From assembly GCA_963843805.1 (NCBI GenBank), contig CAWJLY010000008.1, forward strand, positions 372,001 through 436,000: a DNA stretch of 64,000 nucleotides, given 5' to 3'. Shown in pieces: positions 48,664 to 58,417 of the stretch (position 1 is the stretch's first letter; each line of letters begins with the position of its first letter). Source of the stretch: Ideonella_A sp963843805 (lineage in GTDB: Bacteria > Pseudomonadota > Gammaproteobacteria > Burkholderiales > Burkholderiaceae_C). The notes beneath the pieces were generated by a model that saw only the letters and a program-made list of their open reading frames with translations, had not been told where the DNA came from and searched no databases. The position numbers and the translations under genes are program-made.

Positions 48664-49693
48664 ATGTATACCCAGGCCCTGGACTCGATCGCCGACGAGG
48701 CGCGCAGCGAGGCTGCCGGCACCAGCCGATCGGCAAGCACCGACGACGGCGGCGACACCGCTCGTGAGCAGGCTTTCGAGGCGCGCATTGCCGCTGGCGA
48801 ATTCATCGAAGCACGCGACTGGATGCCCGAGAAATACCGCAAGACACTGATCCGGCAGATCAGCCAGCATGCCCATTCGGAAATCGTCGGCATGTTGCCC
48901 GAGGGCCAGTGGATCGGCCGCGCGCCGAGCCTGAAGCGCAAATGCCATCCTGCTTGCCAAGGTGCAGGACGAAGGTGGCCACGGGCTTTATCTGTATGCG
49001 GCAGCCGAGACTTTGGGGGTCGCCCGCAGCGAACTGATCGACGCGCTGCACAGCGGCCGCGCCAAATACAGCTCGATCTTCAACTACCCGACGCTCAGCT
49101 GGGCCGATGTCGGCGTGATCGGCTGGCTGGTCGACGGCGCGGCGATCATGAACCAGGTGCCGCTGTGCCGTTGCTCTTATGGGCCATATGCACGGGCGAT
49201 GACACGAATCTGCAAGGAGGAATCCTTTCACCAGCGTCAGGGTTACGAATCACTGCTGACGATGATGCGCGACGGCACGGCCGACCAGCGGCTGATGGTG
49301 CAGGACGCGGTGAACCGCTGGTGGTGGCCGGCGCTGATGATGTTCGGACCGCCGGACGGCGAGTCGACCCACGGCGAGCAATCGATGCGCTGGGGAATCA
49401 AGCGCGAATCCAACGATGCGCTGCGGCACAAATTCGTCGATGCCTGCGTAGCGCAGGCCAAGGTCCTCGGCGTCAGTTTGCCCGACCCTGAACTGCGCTG
49501 GAACGAACAACTCGGACGGCACGATTTCGGCGCCATCGACTGGAACGAGTTTCGATCGGTCGTCAATGGCGACGGGCCTTGCAACCGCGAGCGCCTGGCA
49601 ACCCGGGTCGGCGCGGCGAAACGCGGCGCCTGGGTCCGCGAGGCTGCCAGTGCACATGCCGCCAAACTTGCAATGCGGCCGGCGGCTGCATGA
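48664..49693 (+). CDS. paaA: Phenylacetyl-CoA epoxidase catalytic subunit PaaA (frameshifted)
   Basis: Di-iron monooxygenase alpha subunit of the PaaABCE complex, which epoxidises the aromatic ring of phenylacetyl-CoA. Iron-ligand motifs are KVQDEGGHGLYLYAAAETLG and RICKEESFHQRQGYESLL (both ExxH). FIEARDWMPEKYRKTLIRQI near the N-terminus, and GIKRESNDALRHKFVD later, are PaaA hallmarks. One +1 insertion near 48944 divides SLKRK from AILLAKV. ATG 48664 has AGGAGG upstream (48651-48656). Its stop overlaps the paaB start (ATGA). Confidence 0.95.
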
Positions 49694-50001
49694 GCATCGA
49701 GGGCAACACACCGGCGGCGACGGCCGACTGGCCGCTGTGGGAGGTCTTCATCCGCAGCCGCAGCGGGCTCGATCACAAACATTGCGGCAGTCTGCACGCC
49801 AGCGACCCGTCGATGGCAATCCAGCTGGCGCGCGACGTGTACACCAGGCGAATGGAAGGTTGCAGCGTGTGGGTGGTGCGATCGGACCAGATCGTTGCCA
49901 GCGACCCCGACCACCGTGAAAGCGATTTCGACCCGGCCGACGACAAGGTTTACCGGCACCCGAGCTTTTATCGGCTACCCAAGGACATGGACCACATGTA
50001 A
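49690..50001 (+). CDS. paaB: Phenylacetyl-CoA epoxidase subunit PaaB
   Basis: Small accessory subunit of the phenylacetyl-CoA epoxidase complex, 103 residues, needed for ring epoxidation although without a cofactor. Motifs are WPLWEVFIRSRSGLDHKHCG, SLHASDPSMAIQLARDVYTR and SVWVVRSDQIVASDP, exactly the PaaB pattern. No frame breaks. The start overlaps the paaA stop, and its TAA shares a base with the paaC start (TAATG), showing tight coupling. Confidence 0.95.
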   Translation: MSIEGNTPAATADWPLWEVFIRSRSGLDHKHCGSLHASDPSMAIQLARDVYTRRMEGCSVWVVRSDQIVASDPDHRESDFDPADDKVYRHPSFYRLPKDMDHM

Positions 50002-50805
50002 TGGCTGCTTCCGCCAGCGCCAGCCGATCGCTCGCCGATGACGTGCAATATGTGCTGCGCCTGGGCGATGCGATGCTGATCCATGGCCAGCGGCTGGCCG
50101 AATGGTGCGGCCATGCGCCGGTGCTGGAGGAAGATATCGCGCTGGCCAATATCGCACTCGACCACATCGGCCAGGCGCGTGCGCTGCTCAGCCTGGCTGG
50201 CGAGCTCGAGGGCTGTGGCCGTGACGAAGATGCCCTTGCCTATCAGCGCCGCGAGTCCGAGTTTCTGAACCCTACGCTGCTCGAGTTGCCCCATGCGCCG
50301 GCAGGCAGCAACGAGCCGTGTTTCGCGCGAACCATGCTGCGCACACTGATGTGGTCGAGTTTTGCGTGTTGCTTTGGCCGGCGCTGATCGTGTCGCGGCA
50401 CCAGACGCTGGCCGGCATCGCCGGCCAAGGCGCTGAAAGAATGCCGCTATCACCAGCGCCACAGCGCCGACTGGGTGATCCGGCTCGGCGACGGCAGCGC
50501 CGAATCGCATGCCCGGATGCAGGCTGCAGCTCGACGACATGTGGCCGTTACAGCGCCGAATGGTTCAGCAACGATGCCGTCGACGATGCTGGCGCAAGCC
50601 AGCGGACTGGGGCCCCGCTGGTCGGCGCTGCGCGCCGAATGGTCTGCAAGCATCGAACCGGTTCTGCAACAGGCCACGCTGGCAATTCCGCCGGCCAGCG
50701 CGTTTGTGTCGACCGGTCGGATCGGCCGACACAGCGAACACCTCGGCCGCGCTGCTGGCCGAGTTGCAATCGCTGGCTCGCGCGTATCCGGGGGCGGTCT
50801 GGTGA
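50001..50805 (+). CDS. paaC: Phenylacetyl-CoA epoxidase structural subunit PaaC (frameshifted)
   Basis: Ferritin-like structural subunit that pairs with PaaA in the epoxidase. The first 115 residues read cleanly: VQYVLRLGDAMLIHGQRLAE, WCGHAPVLEEDIALANIALD and HIGQARALLSLAGELEG. Later fragments appear in all three frames: LLWPALIVSRHQTLAGIA, AKALKECRYHQRHSADW, VIRLGDGSAESHARMQ and LLAELQSLARAYPGAVW at the end. I count about six indels between 50355 and 50755, the densest broken stretch in the cluster. The stop TGA at 50803-50805 overlaps a GTG start for paaD. Confidence 0.88.
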
Positions 50806-51373
50806 ACGTCCGGGCCGGCGACATGCCCGACTCAGCGGGAACTTCCGGCCTTGCTCGACGAAGAGGCGGCGTGGGCCATCCTCGGCGACGTGCTCGATCC
50901 GGAAGTACCCGCGCTGTCGGTGGTCGATCTGGGAATCGTCAGGGAGATCACCGCTGGCGCCGACGGCAATCTGCAAATCGTCGTCACGCCGACCTATAGC
51001 GGATGCCCGGCCACCGAAGTGATTGCCGAATCGATCCGACATGCGCTGCTCGAAGCCGGCGCGCGCAGTGTCGCAAGTGCGCTATCGATTGGCACCGGCT
51101 TGGACCAGCGATTGGCTCGGATCGCGAGGCACACGACAAGTTGCGGCGATATGGCATCTCGCCGCCAGCCCACTGGGTGCAGCCTGGCGGAGCCGTCGAC
51201 AAGAACCGAGCCGGCGGCAAGTGCCATGCGGTTTTTTCCGCGCGCCATCGAATGCCCGCGTTGCGGAAGCACGAAGCGTCGAGCAGTTGTCCGAATTCGG
51301 CGCCACTGCATGCAAGGCTTTATGGCGTTGCATCTCGTGCCGCGAACCATTCGAATATTTCAAGCCGATCTGA
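50802..51373 (+). CDS. paaD: Phenylacetate degradation protein PaaD (frameshifted)
   Basis: MIP18/DUF59-type protein thought to help assemble iron-sulfur cofactors for the epoxidase. The N-terminal domain has AAWAILGDVLDPEVPALSVV, DLGIVREITAG and VVTPTYSGCPATEVIAESI. Next come YRLAPAWTSDWLGS and EAHDKLRRYGISPPAHW. The C-terminal zinc-ribbon-like part reads IECPRCGSTK, QLSEFGATACKALWRC and ISCREPFEYFKPI. These pieces lie in all three frames, requiring about five indels (near 50845, 51072, 51112, 51225 and 51273). GTG 50802 or ATG 50823 is the start. Confidence 0.87.
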
Positions 51374-51405
51374 GCCAGTCCAGATCGGCCAATTCCATCG
51401 CCCGA

Positions 51406-52494
51406 ATGAGCGTCCATTTCCATCCGCTTCGAATCGCCGGCGTCGAGCGCGACTGCCGAATCGATCGTTGTCGACTTCTCGACGGCCGACTTCGAGCCCG
51501 GGCTGACAGAAGCGTTCCGATTCGACGCCGGCCAATACCTGACCTTGCGCGCCGAGATCGCTGGCCAGGATTTGCGGCGCAACTATTCGATTTGCAGCGC
51601 GCCGCAAGACGACTTGATACGGGTCGCCATCCGCCATGTCCCGGCAGGCCGTTTTTCGACCTGGGCGCTGGATCACCTGCAACCGGGACAGACCCTGCAG
51701 GTCCTGCCGCCCGATGGCCGCTTCGTGTTGCGCGTCGAACCCGGCCCAATCCCGCCATGTGGTGTGTTTTGCAGCCGGCAGCGGGATCACGCCCATGATG
51801 TCCATCCTGCCGACGCTGCTCGATGGCGAGCCGCACAGCCATGCCACGCTGGTCTATGGCAATCGCAAGCTGGCGAGCACGATGTTCCGCGACGCGTTGG
51901 CCGATCTGAAAAATCGCCATCTCGGCCGACTTGCCATTCATCATGTCTTTTCTCGCGAGGAGCAGGAAGTCGATCTGCTCAATGGCCGTCTCGATCAGCC
52001 GCGGGTCGAGGCCTTGCTGCGCAGCCTGGTACCGGCGGCAGCGGATCGACGACGCCTATATCTGCGGCCCGGCCGGCATGATCGACGCAACCGGTGCGGC
52101 GCTGGCTGCTGCCGGCGTGCCGGCGAAACGAATCCACGTCGAACGATTCGGCGACGGGCTCGGCCCGACCGGGCGACGATCTTCACGCGACTGCGCCAGG
52201 TGACGCTGAACACGCGCAAATCTCGATGGTCATCGACGGGCTGACCCGTGACATCGATTTTCAAGCGCAGCGACGCGTCGATACTCGACGCCGGCTTTGC
52301 GTTGCGGGCTCGAGCTGCCCTTCGCCTGCAAGGCCGGCGTCTGTTCGACCTGCCGCGGCCGCGTGCTCGAGGGCAAGGTGCGGATGGACCGCAATTTCGC
52401 GCTGAGCGCCGATGAGCTGGCGCAAGGCTTCGTCTTGTGCTGCCAGGCTCATCCGTTGAGCCCGCAGGTGCGGATCACGCTCGACCAGCGCTGA
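51406..52494 (+). CDS. paaE: Phenylacetyl-CoA epoxidase reductase PaaE (frameshifted)
   Basis: Electron-transfer subunit of the epoxidase, moving electrons from NADPH through FAD and a [2Fe-2S] cluster to PaaA. The FAD domain contains FDAGQYLTLRAEI and LRRNYSICSAPQDD. The NAD(P) domain has CFAAGSGITPMMSILPTLL and DAYICGPAGMIDATGAAL. The C-terminal plant-type ferredoxin domain reads LPFACKAGVCSTCRGRVLEG and ends FVLCCQAHPLSPQVRIT. About five or six indels interrupt it, near 51465, 51750, 52037, 52185 and 52300. ATG 51406 gives MSVHFHPLRIAGVERD. Confidence 0.93.
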
Positions 52495-52510
52495 GCGACA
52501 GAAACCCGGC

Positions 52511-53187
52511 ATGGCCCGCGCCCGATCAGCCGATTTTCCGGTCCAGCGCGAAGCCATCGTGCGCCATGCGGCACGCCTGTTTGCCGAGAAAGGCTACCTC
52601 GGCACGTCGATGAGCGAGATCGCACGGCCTGCGGCATCTCGAAGGCGCTGCTCTATCACTATGTCACCGACAAATACCAGTTGCTGCTGGAGATCACCGA
52701 TGGTCATGTCAGCCGACTGGTTGCGCTTGGTGGCAGAAGTCGAATCACTCGGGCTCGAAGCCGCGCCGCGCCTGCGGCAGCTGATCGCGCGTTTCGTCGA
52801 GGAATATTCGCAAGCCCGGCATGATCACGGCGTGTTGACACAGGACGTCAAGTTCTTGAGTCCGCAGGACCTCGCCGCCGTCGAGAGCCAAACAACGGCA
52901 AGTGGTCGACTCTTTTGCGCTCTGCATCATCGAAGCGCGGCCTGATTGGGCAGCCAGCGCCGCATGCGCCAGCCGGCTTGGCCAAGCCGCTCACCATGCT
53001 GCTGTTCGGCATGATGAACTGGCTGTTCAAGTGGCTGCGCGCCGACGGCGAACTGAGCGGGCACGACATGGCGCCGATCGTCGCCGACCTGTTTCTCGGC
53101 GGCTTGTCTGCCGTTGCCGATCCTCGCTGCACCAATCGCCGCCAATCAGCGCCGCAAGGCGCCACACGCCGGCTCCAATCCGTCTGA
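52511..53187 (+). CDS. paaR: TetR-family regulator, probable PaaR (frameshifted)
   Basis: TetR-type repressor at the end of the phenylacetate cluster. In other betaproteobacteria PaaR represses paa genes until phenylacetyl-CoA is present, and position supports the same role here. The HTH domain reads REAIVRHAARLFAEKGYLGT, then SMSEIAR, CGISKALLYHYVTDKYQLLL. The ligand domain includes VEEYSQARHDHGVLTQDVKF and MLLFGMMNWLFKWLRADGEL, ending near DMAPIVADLFLGGL. Breaks occur near 52630, 52732, 52885 and 52945. ATG 52511 starts 16 bases after the paaE stop. Confidence 0.82.
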
Positions 53188-53212
53188 AGCGCCGACGCCT
53201 ATCATCGCGCCG

Positions 53213-54436
53213 ATGCTCGACGTCGACGTGGTGATCATTGGTGCCGGTGCGGCCGGCTTGCATTGTGCGGGCATCGCCGGGCAGCTGGGCATGAGGGTGC
53301 TGCTGATCGACCATGCAGCCAAAGTGGCCGAAAAGATCCGCATATCGGGCGGTGGGCGCTGCAATTTCACCAACCGCGATACGACGCCGGCCAATTTCTT
53401 GTCGGCCAACCCGCCCTTCTGCCGTTCGGCGCTGGCTCGCTACAGCCCGCAGGATTTCATTTCGCTGCTGCAGCGCCACCAGATCGGCTTCCACGAAAAG
53501 CACCGCGGCCAGTTGTTCTGTGACGATGGCAGCGAGCAAGTGATCGACATGCTGCTGCGCGAATGCGACGCGGGTGCGGTGATGCGCTGGCAACCGTGCA
53601 GCGTCGACGCGATACGCCATGGCGCGGCTGGTTTCGAGCTGGATACCGGGCGCGGCGGTGTTCGCAGCACGCGCCTGGTGATCGCCAGCGGCGGCCTGTC
53701 GATCCCGAAGATCGGTGCCAGCGATTTCGGCTACCGGGTCGCTCGTCAGTTCGGACATCGAATCGTCGATACCCGGCCAGCCCTGGTGCCTCTGACCTTC
53801 AACGCCGAGACTTGGCAAGGATTCGCCGCGTTGGCCGGCTTGTCACTGGTTGCCAGGGTGACGACCGGCCAAGGCAAAACGCGCGGCGAATTTCTCGAAG
53901 ACCTGCTGTTCACCCATCGCGGCTTGAGCGGCCCGGCAATCCTGCAGATCTCGACCTATTGGATTCCCGGCACAGCCGTCGACATCGATCTGGCGGCGCC
54001 GATCAGTTTGCAAAGCGAGCTGCTCGGGGCCAAGGCCGGTTCGCGGCGCCATCTCGCCAACATGCTGGGCGAATGGTTGCCGCGCCGTCTGGTCGACGCC
54101 TGGCTGGCCGGCTTGCCCACACCGTTGGCCGCCGATCAGCTACTGGCAGATTGCCGCGACAAGGATTTGCGCCAACTCGCCGAATCGATGCATCGGTGGC
54201 AACTGGTGCCTAGCGGGACCGAGGGATACCGCAAGGCCGAGGTGACAGCGGGCGGTGTCGACACCCGACAAATCAGCTCGACCACGATGCAAAGCCAGCT
54301 GTGTGGCGGCCTCTATTTCATCGGCGAGGTGGTCGACGTGACCGGCTGGCTCGGTGGCTACAATTTTCAATGGGCCTGGGCGAGCGCGGCGGCCTGCGCG
54401 CGGGCAATGGCCGACAAGACTCGACCGGTATCGTGA
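53213..54436 (+). CDS. BaiN/HI0933-type NAD(P)/FAD-dependent oxidoreductase
   Basis: Flavoprotein of the HI0933/BaiN family, 407 residues. FAD-binding motif is DVVIIGAGAAGLHCAGIAGQ. The family marker KIRISGGGRCNFTNRD is present, followed by LFTHRGLSGPAILQISTYW and the C-terminal GLYFIGEVVDVTGWLGGYNF. The physiological substrate of most members is unknown. ATG 53213 lies 25 bases after the paaR gene, but transcription with paa is uncertain. It is not broken by indels, unlike its upstream neighbours. Followed by the rpsU promoter. Confidence 0.9.
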   Translation: MLDVDVVIIGAGAAGLHCAGIAGQLGMRVLLIDHAAKVAEKIRISGGGRCNFTNRDTTPANFLSANPPFCRSALARYSPQDFISLLQRHQIGFHEKHRGQLFCDDGSEQVIDMLLRECDAGAVMRWQPCSVDAIRHGAAGFELDTGRGGVRSTRLVIASGGLSIPKIGASDFGYRVARQFGHRIVDTRPALVPLTFNAETWQGFAALAGLSLVARVTTGQGKTRGEFLEDLLFTHRGLSGPAILQISTYWIPGTAVDIDLAAPISLQSELLGAKAGSRRHLANMLGEWLPRRLVDAWLAGLPTPLAADQLLADCRDKDLRQLAESMHRWQLVPSGTEGYRKAEVTAGGVDTRQISSTTMQSQLCGGLYFIGEVVDVTGWLGGYNFQWAWASAAACARAMADKTRPVS

Positions 54437-54464
54437 CGGCCTTTGAAGCCGGGTGCAGGACGCA

Positions 54465-54493
54465 TTGCCGCACCTGAAATCACGCGCTATAAT
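54465..54493 (+). promoter_or_regulatory. Sigma-70-type promoter of rpsU
   Basis: TTGCCG at 54465-54470 and TATAAT at 54488-54493 are separated by 17 bases, close to the sigma-70 consensus. They lie 36 bases before the rpsU ATG. This is the clearest vegetative promoter in the window. Confidence 0.85.
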
Positions 54494-54529
54494 CGTCGTC
54501 TTTGCCAAACTTCAAAACCAATCTGCTAC

Positions 54530-54742
54530 ATGACTACGATTCGCGTCAAGGAAAACGAGCCATTCGACGTGGCACTGCGCCGCTTCAAGCGCACCATCGA
54601 AAAACTCGGGTTGCTGACCGATCTGCGTGCCCGTGAGTTCTACGAGAAACCCACTGCCGAGCGCAAGCGCAAGAAGGCTGCGGCAGTCAAGCGTCATTTC
54701 AAGCGGGTTCGCAGCATGCAGCTGCCTAAAAAGCTGTACTGA
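54530..54742 (+). CDS. rpsU: Ribosomal protein bS21
   Basis: Small 30S subunit protein bS21, 70 residues, the usual length. It begins MTTIRVKENEPFDVALRRFK, has KRTIEKLGLLTDLRAREFYE and ends with the basic KRHFKRVRSMQLPKKLY. It helps base-pairing of mRNA with 16S rRNA during initiation. A strong promoter precedes and a terminator hairpin follows at 54793. In betaproteobacteria rpsU is typically followed by yqeY, then dnaG and rpoD; here yqeY is present, but dnaG and rpoD are not. Confidence 0.98.
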   Translation: MTTIRVKENEPFDVALRRFKRTIEKLGLLTDLRAREFYEKPTAERKRKKAAAVKRHFKRVRSMQLPKKLY

Positions 54743-54792
54743 TCCTGCGCCAGACGCCTGCGGAGCGACGCTGCGCATTCTGTTCGATACCG

Positions 54793-54815
54793 AAGCCCGC
54801 CAACGCGGGCTTTGT
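54793..54815 (+). terminator. Terminator-like hairpin between rpsU and yqeY
   Basis: AAGCCCGC (54793-54800) pairs with GCGGGCTT (54805-54812) around the loop CAAC and is followed by TGTTGTTT, a T-rich but interrupted tail. It probably attenuates transcription from rpsU into yqeY. Confidence 0.75.
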
Positions 54816-54846
54816 TGTTTGTGCCGCCAACGACATTGATTCCGCC

Positions 54847-55293
54847 ATGAGCCTGAAGGACCGCATCACCGAAGACATGAAGTCAGCCATGCGCGCCAAG
54901 GATGCGCCGCGCCTGCTGACCATCCGGGGGTTGCTTGCCGCGTGCAAGCAACGCGAGGTCGACGAGCGCATCGTGCTTGACGATGCCGCGGTGATCGCAA
55001 TCATCGACAAGCTCGTCAAACAGCGCAAGGATTCGATCGCTCAGTTCACGGCGGGAGCGCGACCGGATCTGGTGGCCAAGGAAAGTGATGAACTGCTGGT
55101 GCTCGAGGCCTATCTGCCTCAACGTTTGGGCCGCGCCGAGATCGATGCCGAAGTGGCGGCAATCGTCGCCGAGCTGGGCGCCAGCGGTCCCGGCGATATG
55201 GGCAAGGTGATGGCGGCCGTCAAGGCCCGCCTGGCCGGCAAGGCCGATATGGGTCAGGTATCGGCTGCGGTCAAGCAGGCCTTGAGTTCCTGA
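54847..55293 (+). CDS. GatB/YqeY domain protein
   Basis: Cytoplasmic protein of 148 residues with the YqeY domain shared with the C-terminus of GatB. It opens MSLKDRITEDMKSAMRAKDA and has LRxxL-like LLTIRGLLAACKQREVDE. RLGRAEIDAEVAAIVAELGA and GDMGKVMAAVKARLAGKADM complete the pattern. The domain in GatB contacts tRNA; the free-standing protein's role is not known. Start ATG 54847. The gene lies behind rpsU with a hairpin between. Confidence 0.92.
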   Translation: MSLKDRITEDMKSAMRAKDAPRLLTIRGLLAACKQREVDERIVLDDAAVIAIIDKLVKQRKDSIAQFTAGARPDLVAKESDELLVLEAYLPQRLGRAEIDAEVAAIVAELGASGPGDMGKVMAAVKARLAGKADMGQVSAAVKQALSS

Positions 55294-55326
55294 AGTCTTG
55301 AATTGGTCCCGACCGGAAATGCGACG

Positions 55327-55671
55327 ATGAGCAACCCAGCAATCCAGAATCTGAGCCCGGCCGTGTCGGTTTGTGCACAGCTCGAACCTTCGGCGATGGC
55401 CTGGGCAGCTGCGCAAGGTTTCAAGAGCGTGATCAACAACCGCCCCGATTTCGAAGGCGGTCCTGACCAGCCGAGCAGCGACGCGATGGCGAAGGCAGCC
55501 GCACAGGCCGGGCTCGAATACCGTTTCTTGCCGGTCGCCGGCGGCTACCAGTCGCCGCAGGAGATCGAGGCATTTGCGGCCCTGCTGGCCGAGTTGCCGG
55601 CCCCTGTGCTGGCGTTCTGTCGCTCCGGCGCGCGCAGCACCAAGCTGTTTGTCGCTGCGCAAAATCTCTGA
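55327..55671 (+). CDS. TIGR01244-type sulfur transferase/phosphatase (DUF442)
   Basis: Small protein of 114 residues with a dual-specificity-phosphatase-like fold, as found in Blh (beta-lactamase hydrolase-like) proteins. The active-site loop is LAFCRSGARSTKLF (C-x5-R). The opening LSPAVSVCAQLEPSAMAWAA and INNRPDFEGGPDQPSS are conserved family segments. It may handle sulfur species or phosphates; the activity is not settled. Start ATG 55327, with an in-frame GTG at 55303 as an alternative. Located 33 bases after yqeY. Confidence 0.85.
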   Translation: MSNPAIQNLSPAVSVCAQLEPSAMAWAAAQGFKSVINNRPDFEGGPDQPSSDAMAKAAAQAGLEYRFLPVAGGYQSPQEIEAFAALLAELPAPVLAFCRSGARSTKLFVAAQNL

Positions 55672-55936
55672 CGCCGGCTGACAGGGCGAAGGCCGGGCTC
55701 GAATCCTGCAAGCAGGCCGGCTGTTGTCTGCGAGATCTTCCGAGGCAGCTCCAAAGATCCCCATCGTCGACGGATAGGCTACCCGCCGCAAGGCCCGCAA
55801 AGCGGCAGCGGATGGGTGTCACTGAAGGCGGTGGCTCGCCGCAGCCGCGGGTTCAATCGCAACCTCTCATGGGAAACACCCTTTTCGGGGTTGCTGCACT
55901 GCCTAGAATCGACAACCCGGAACGGAGACCCACCCG

Positions 55937-56545
55937 ATGCAATTTCTGCTGAAATTTTCGAGCGCGATCGATTGGGTAACCGACCGGCTTGGCAAATTTG
56001 TCGGCTGGCTGGTGCTCGCCGCCGTGCTGATCAGCGCCGGCAACGCGATCATGCGCAAGGCCTTCAATATCGGCTCGAATGCATTTCTCGAAGTGCAGTG
56101 GTATCTGTTCGCTGCGGTATTCATGCTGGGCGCGGCCTATGTATTCCTGCACAACGGCCATGTCCGGATCGACTTCATCTCATCCAAGCTGAGCAAGCAG
56201 CGCAACGCCCAGATCGATGCCATCGGCATCGTCGTCTTCCTGATTCCGCTGTGCCTGATCCTGATCGACCTGTCGTGGCCGTTATTCATGCGCACCTATC
56301 TGTCGGGTGAGATGAGCGAAAACGCCGGCGGGCTGATCCGCTGGCCGGCGGTGCTGTTGATGCCGGTCGGCTTTGGCATCCTGTTGCTGCAGGCTTTCTC
56401 CGAGTTGATCAAGCGCATCGCCTTTCTGGTCGGCGCACGCGATGAACCCTTCAGCTACGGTCACGAAAAGACCGCAGAAGAAGAACTGGTCGAAGACTTG
56501 GCCGCGCTTGCGGTTGCCGAGAAGGCCGCCGAAGGAGCCCGTTGA
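55937..56545 (+). CDS. TRAP transporter small permease (DctQ-type)
   Basis: Four-helix inner-membrane subunit of a tripartite ATP-independent periplasmic (TRAP) transporter, 202 residues. It opens with WVTDRLGKFVGWLVLAAVLI. The conserved loop FLEVQWYLFAAVFMLGAAYV and HVRIDFISSKLSKQ are DctQ signatures. A charged C-terminal extension (EKTAEEELVEDLAALAVAEK) is longer than usual. ATG 55937 with GGAGA upstream. Its TGA overlaps the large permease ATG. Confidence 0.92.
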   Translation: MQFLLKFSSAIDWVTDRLGKFVGWLVLAAVLISAGNAIMRKAFNIGSNAFLEVQWYLFAAVFMLGAAYVFLHNGHVRIDFISSKLSKQRNAQIDAIGIVVFLIPLCLILIDLSWPLFMRTYLSGEMSENAGGLIRWPAVLLMPVGFGILLLQAFSELIKRIAFLVGARDEPFSYGHEKTAEEELVEDLAALAVAEKAAEGAR

Positions 56546-58290
56546 TGATCGCGCTGATCGCCGATAATTTTGTCCCGCTGATGTTCTGCGGGCTGCTGTT
56601 TTTCCTGCTGACCGGTATTCCGGTTGCATTCGGTCTGGCCGCCACCGGTTTGTTGTTCGGCTTCATCGGCATGGAGGCCGGGCTGTTTCCGACCAACCTG
56701 TTCGGCGCCTTGCCGCTTCGGGTATTTGGCATCATGAAGAACGATACGCTGCTGGCGATTCCGTTCTTCACCTTCATGGGCATCATTCTCGAACGATCGG
56801 GAATGGCCGAAGATCTGCTCGAGACGGTCGGCCAGGTTTTCGGCCCGGTGCGCGGTGGCCTGGCGATCGCGGTGATCCTGGTCGGCGCCTTGCTTGCAGC
56901 CACGACCGGCGTGGTGGCAGCTGCGGTGATCTCGATGGGCCTGATCTCGCTGCCGATCATGCTGCGCAATGGCTACAACCGGACGATTGCCACCGGCACC
57001 ATCACCGCCTCCGGAACCCTTGCGCAGGCCATTCCACCATCGCTCGTCTTGATCGTGCTGGCCGACCAGCTCGGCCGTTCGGTTGGCGACATGTATGCCG
57101 GCGCCCTCATTCCAGGCCTGTTGCTGGTCGGCCTGTATCTGCTGTTTGTCATCGGCGTCGCACTGGTCAAGCCCCAGTGGGTGCCCGCGCTGCCGCCCGA
57201 GGCGCGAATCTATCGCGAGACCAACGGCGCCTCCGGCCACCGTTCGCTGCTGGTGCTGTTTCTGATCTGCGGCGTGGCAGGCTGGGGCTGGAGCCGGATC
57301 CACCAGCAAGTCATCAACCCGTGGGTCGGTCGCGAATTGCCGGCACCGGGCGATGAAATCTTCATTCTGTCGATGACCGTGGCGTCGTTTGTGGCGCTCG
57401 GCCTGTCGGGTTTGAACAAACTGTTCAAGGGCGGCCTGCTGTCCAAGCTGGCCGAACGCGTGACCTTCGTGCTGATTCCGCCGCTGGTGCTGATCTTCCT
57501 GGTTCTCGGCACCATTTTTCTCGGCATCGCCACACCGACCGAAGGCGGCGCGATGGGTGCGCTTGGCGCCTTGATCATGGCGATGGCGCGCCGGCAACTG
57601 AGCATGAAGCTGTTGCGCCAGGCGCTGGACAACACCGCGAAACTGGCAACTTTCGTCATGTTCATCCTGATCGGGTCGACTGTCTTCAGCTTCACTTTCA
57701 ATGCGGCAGACGGCCACATCTGGGTCGAGCACCTGTTCAAGCAGTTGCCCGGCGGCCAACTCGGCTTCCTGATCGTCGTCAATCTGCTGGTCTTCATCCT
57801 CGGCATGTTCATCGACTTTTTCGAGATCGCGTTCATCGTGATTCCGATCCTGGCGCCGGTTGCCGACAAGATGGGAATCGACCTGATCTGGTTCGGCGTC
57901 ATTCTGGCAATGAACCTGCAAACGTCGTTCCTGACACCACCGTTCGGTTTTGCGCTGTTCTACCTGCGCAGCGTCGCTGCCAAGACCGACTACGTCGACC
58001 GGCTCAGTGGCAAGACCATACCGGCGGTCACGACAGCGCAGATCTACAAGGGTTCGATCGCATTCATCATTCTTCAATTGATCATGGTGGCCGCAGTCGT
58101 TCTCAAACCTGACCTGGTATCGGGCAATATCGACAAAGGCGTCAAGATCGACGGCGATGAAGCCCTGCAGAAGATGCGCGACATGGGCCGCGAAGCCATC
58201 GACGGTCGGCTGCCTTCGCCAACCGACGATAAAAAGCCGTTCGACCCGATGCAGGGGCTGATGGATCAGATCAAGAAAGACGGCAAATAG
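56545..58290 (+). CDS. TRAP transporter large permease (DctM-type, long form)
   Basis: Main ion-coupled permease of the TRAP system in the inner membrane. At 581 residues it is longer than the ~430 of classical DctM, owing to an insertion with extra hydrophobic segments around residues 215-310 (SLLVLFLICGVAGWGWSRI). The family blocks GLFPTNLFGALPLRVFGIMK, TLLAIPFFTFMGIILERSGM and ASGTLAQAIPPSLVLIVLAD are clear, as is FLTPPFGFALFYLRSVA. It shares TGATG with the small-subunit gene. A perfect bidirectional terminator follows, then the convergent DctP gene. Confidence 0.93.
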   Translation: MIALIADNFVPLMFCGLLFFLLTGIPVAFGLAATGLLFGFIGMEAGLFPTNLFGALPLRVFGIMKNDTLLAIPFFTFMGIILERSGMAEDLLETVGQVFGPVRGGLAIAVILVGALLAATTGVVAAAVISMGLISLPIMLRNGYNRTIATGTITASGTLAQAIPPSLVLIVLADQLGRSVGDMYAGALIPGLLLVGLYLLFVIGVALVKPQWVPALPPEARIYRETNGASGHRSLLVLFLICGVAGWGWSRIHQQVINPWVGRELPAPGDEIFILSMTVASFVALGLSGLNKLFKGGLLSKLAERVTFVLIPPLVLIFLVLGTIFLGIATPTEGGAMGALGALIMAMARRQLSMKLLRQALDNTAKLATFVMFILIGSTVFSFTFNAADGHIWVEHLFKQLPGGQLGFLIVVNLLVFILGMFIDFFEIAFIVIPILAPVADKMGIDLIWFGVILAMNLQTSFLTPPFGFALFYLRSVAAKTDYVDRLSGKTIPAVTTAQIYKGSIAFIILQLIMVAAVVLKPDLVSGNIDKGVKIDGDEALQKMRDMGREAIDGRLPSPTDDKKPFDPMQGLMDQIKKDGK

Positions 58291-58370
58291 CGGTGGCGAC
58301 TCACTGCGTTGCAGTGCCGGTGCATCGACTCCGCCACTGCGTCGTCTTGCAACCGGATTCTCCGGTCGAA

Positions 58371-58402
58371 AAAAAGCCCCGCATCGCGGGGCTTTTTGTT
58401 GT
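58371..58402. terminator. Bidirectional terminator between dctM and dctP
   Basis: AAAAAGCCCCGC (58371-58382) and GCGGGGCTTTTT (58386-58397) form a perfect 12-pair stem with loop ATC. A/T tracts on both sides make it functional in both directions for the convergent TRAP genes. Confidence 0.95.
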
Positions 58403-58417
58403 CAACAGGCCATTCGC

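Noticed and set aside
56461..58077. Minus-strand open frame of about 540 codons opposite dctM
   Set aside because: Translation is a Gln/Asp/Arg-rich mirror of membrane segments, with no independent support.
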